A stretch of DNA of 64,000 nucleotides, from positions 91,124,912 through 91,188,911 of the forward strand of contig NC_088171.1 in NCBI RefSeq assembly GCF_028769735.1. Reading direction: 5' to 3'. Below are positions 62,767-64,000 of this stretch, piece after piece (the first letter of the stretch is position 1; every line of letters begins with the position of its first letter). The position numbers and the translations under genes are program-made. A model generated the notes under the pieces. It was not told the DNA's origin, did not search any database, and saw only the letters and a list, made by a program, of their open reading frames with translations. Source of the stretch: Zonotrichia leucophrys gambelii (lineage: Eukaryota > Chordata > Aves > Passeriformes > Passerellidae).

Positions 62767-64000
62767 AAGGGGGAATATTGCTTTTTCAATTTATTCCATG
62801 AATTCTCCATTCAAGCCTTCTGTTTTTTGATTGACTGTTTTTAGAGGCCATGAAAAGTGCTGAAAAGTGCAGTTAACTCTAGATGCTGGAGAAAAACAAG
62901 TGACAGAGTAGCACAGCTTTTCTTTTAAGAAGCAGCTCACCCCTCTTGGAAAGGACCCACATGACAGTAACGTGCTCCAGGCTGTGTGCTGGCCAGGGAG
63001 GGTGTTTGCCTTGGGCTCAAGCACTGGCACTGCACTTGCACAGATGGGATGGCCTGGTAAAGCACACAGAGCCATTTGCCCAGCTCTCCTCCCACCAGAA
63101 CCCACAGCACATGAGGATTGAGGAGTTAATGCACCCTGAGCCCCACCCCACCTTAAAATGACATGGTTTCAGTGCTTCTTCATGTGCAGAAATATGTTTT
63201 ACTACACAGATTCAGCCAACCTAACTTTGGCCTTCTAAAATTTTTCTGCTGACGAGATTGAAAGCTCAGTAAGATCTTGCTTGGTTTTGAAACTCATGGA
63301 AAATTGTCACCTTCCAGCTGGAAATGAGCCAAAGGCAAGCTGCCTTTGTCATGCTAAGTTGTCATGGCCAGTGCCTAATAAAGGTTATAGACCTGAGCAG
63401 GATGGCTCTGTTCTTAGCAAGCTGCTGGTGGGAGGGACAGATAAACCAAGTTTACCAAGGCAGGCGTGGGAGTTTTTATGTTGTGATTTTGGTCTGAGAT
63501 TTTTTTGTTGATTTTTTCTTTTTCCCCAAAGGAAAGCAAGGGTTTATTTGTAAATGTTTATCGTCTAGGATAATGTGATGTTTACATTCTTGGAATGCAA
63601 AACAGTGCTATGCTGCCTGTTGTTTGCCTCCTTATCATTTCAGCATCTTTTGGAAAATATATGAATATACATGCCATGCAAATGAGGGTTTATAAGTCAA
63701 TAAATAATTGTGTTTGCATTAGTGTGGATGCAAATTTTGAGGTCAAGTTACAGTCATTAAAATAGTTTTATAAGCATTTCTTTTTACCTTGACAAAAATA
63801 ACTCATCTTTGAAGCAATTAACTGTCATGCAAGCCACTCAACTATTTTGGACAACTTGTTTTTGCTTTGCCATGCTATTTGCTCTATCCAACATGGCTAA
63901 TCTGTTCAAATGCAATAGGAAAACAATTTGCTTGCTGGTAATCCTATTGTTCAGCAGGCCAGACTTTGCATGACATCTCTGTAACTCTGCTTGTGCAGGG

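Larger units (their letters stand above)
56364..64000. other. non-genic interval (probable GABBR2 intron)
   Basis: No gene recognised. It contains an old CR1 fragment (59215-59625), T/G-rich microsatellites (61391-61515, 62742-62766) and TA-rich sequence near 57538-57575. A GC-richer patch lies at 62000-62260. An acceptor-like site with a long T tract ends at 57800 but leads into a frame that is open for only about 44 codons and matches nothing known to me. Confidence 0.55.

Noticed and set aside
1..64000. tRNA, rRNA and CRISPR arrays
   Set aside because: No B-box-like or cloverleaf sequence, no rRNA-like conserved blocks and no regularly spaced repeats were seen by eye.

Overview
The window looks like a single-copy vertebrate locus, most likely from a songbird. 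It has long AT-rich introns and one strong CpG island. It also carries several CR1 LINE fragments, with the avian-type 3' end that reads roughly 'ggttggaagagacc...agaatcaca'. Two solo LTRs look to me like families common in passerine genomes. I see no bacterial-type genes, tRNAs, rRNAs or CRISPR arrays. Almost all open frames longer than 60 codons are chance frames or shadows.

Layout: (1) 1-5945 is the 3' end of GALNT12 on the + strand: the last two coding exons (1574-1729 and 4208-4345), then a 3' UTR ending near an AATAAA at 5919. They encode the end of the C-terminal ricin-type lectin domain of a mucin-type O-glycosylation enzyme. (2) 5946-12179 is a short intergenic interval with one reverse-oriented solo LTR (10548-11000). 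(3) 12180-14560 is a CpG island holding the first coding exon of GABBR2 (13300-13608, + strand): signal peptide plus the start of the Venus-flytrap domain of the GABA-B receptor subunit 2. It ends in a phase-0 splice donor. (4) 13609-64000 has the position of GABBR2 intron 1, because I find no exon 2. It contains CR1 fragments, a second LTR, simple repeats, hairpins, and the most interesting object in the window.

That object is a second, intact, GABA-B-receptor-like first exon at 27787-28032 on the same strand. It has its own ATG, signal peptide and Venus-flytrap N-terminus. Its donor lies at the same phase and at the same alignment column as the GABBR2 exon 1 donor, but it shares only about one third of its residues with that exon. 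It is either an unrecognised alternative first exon of GABBR2, giving a receptor with a different N-lobe edge, or the first exon of a diverged tandem paralogue whose other exons lie outside the window.

A weaker candidate is a Pro-rich open frame at 48998-49269. It has a good splice acceptor, a stop, CpG-containing flanking DNA and a downstream AATAAA, so it could be the last exon of an unidentified nested gene. The GALNT12-to-GABBR2 tail-to-head adjacency also differs from the human arrangement as I recall it, where GABBR2 and ANKS6 are on one strand and GALNT12 is on the other.
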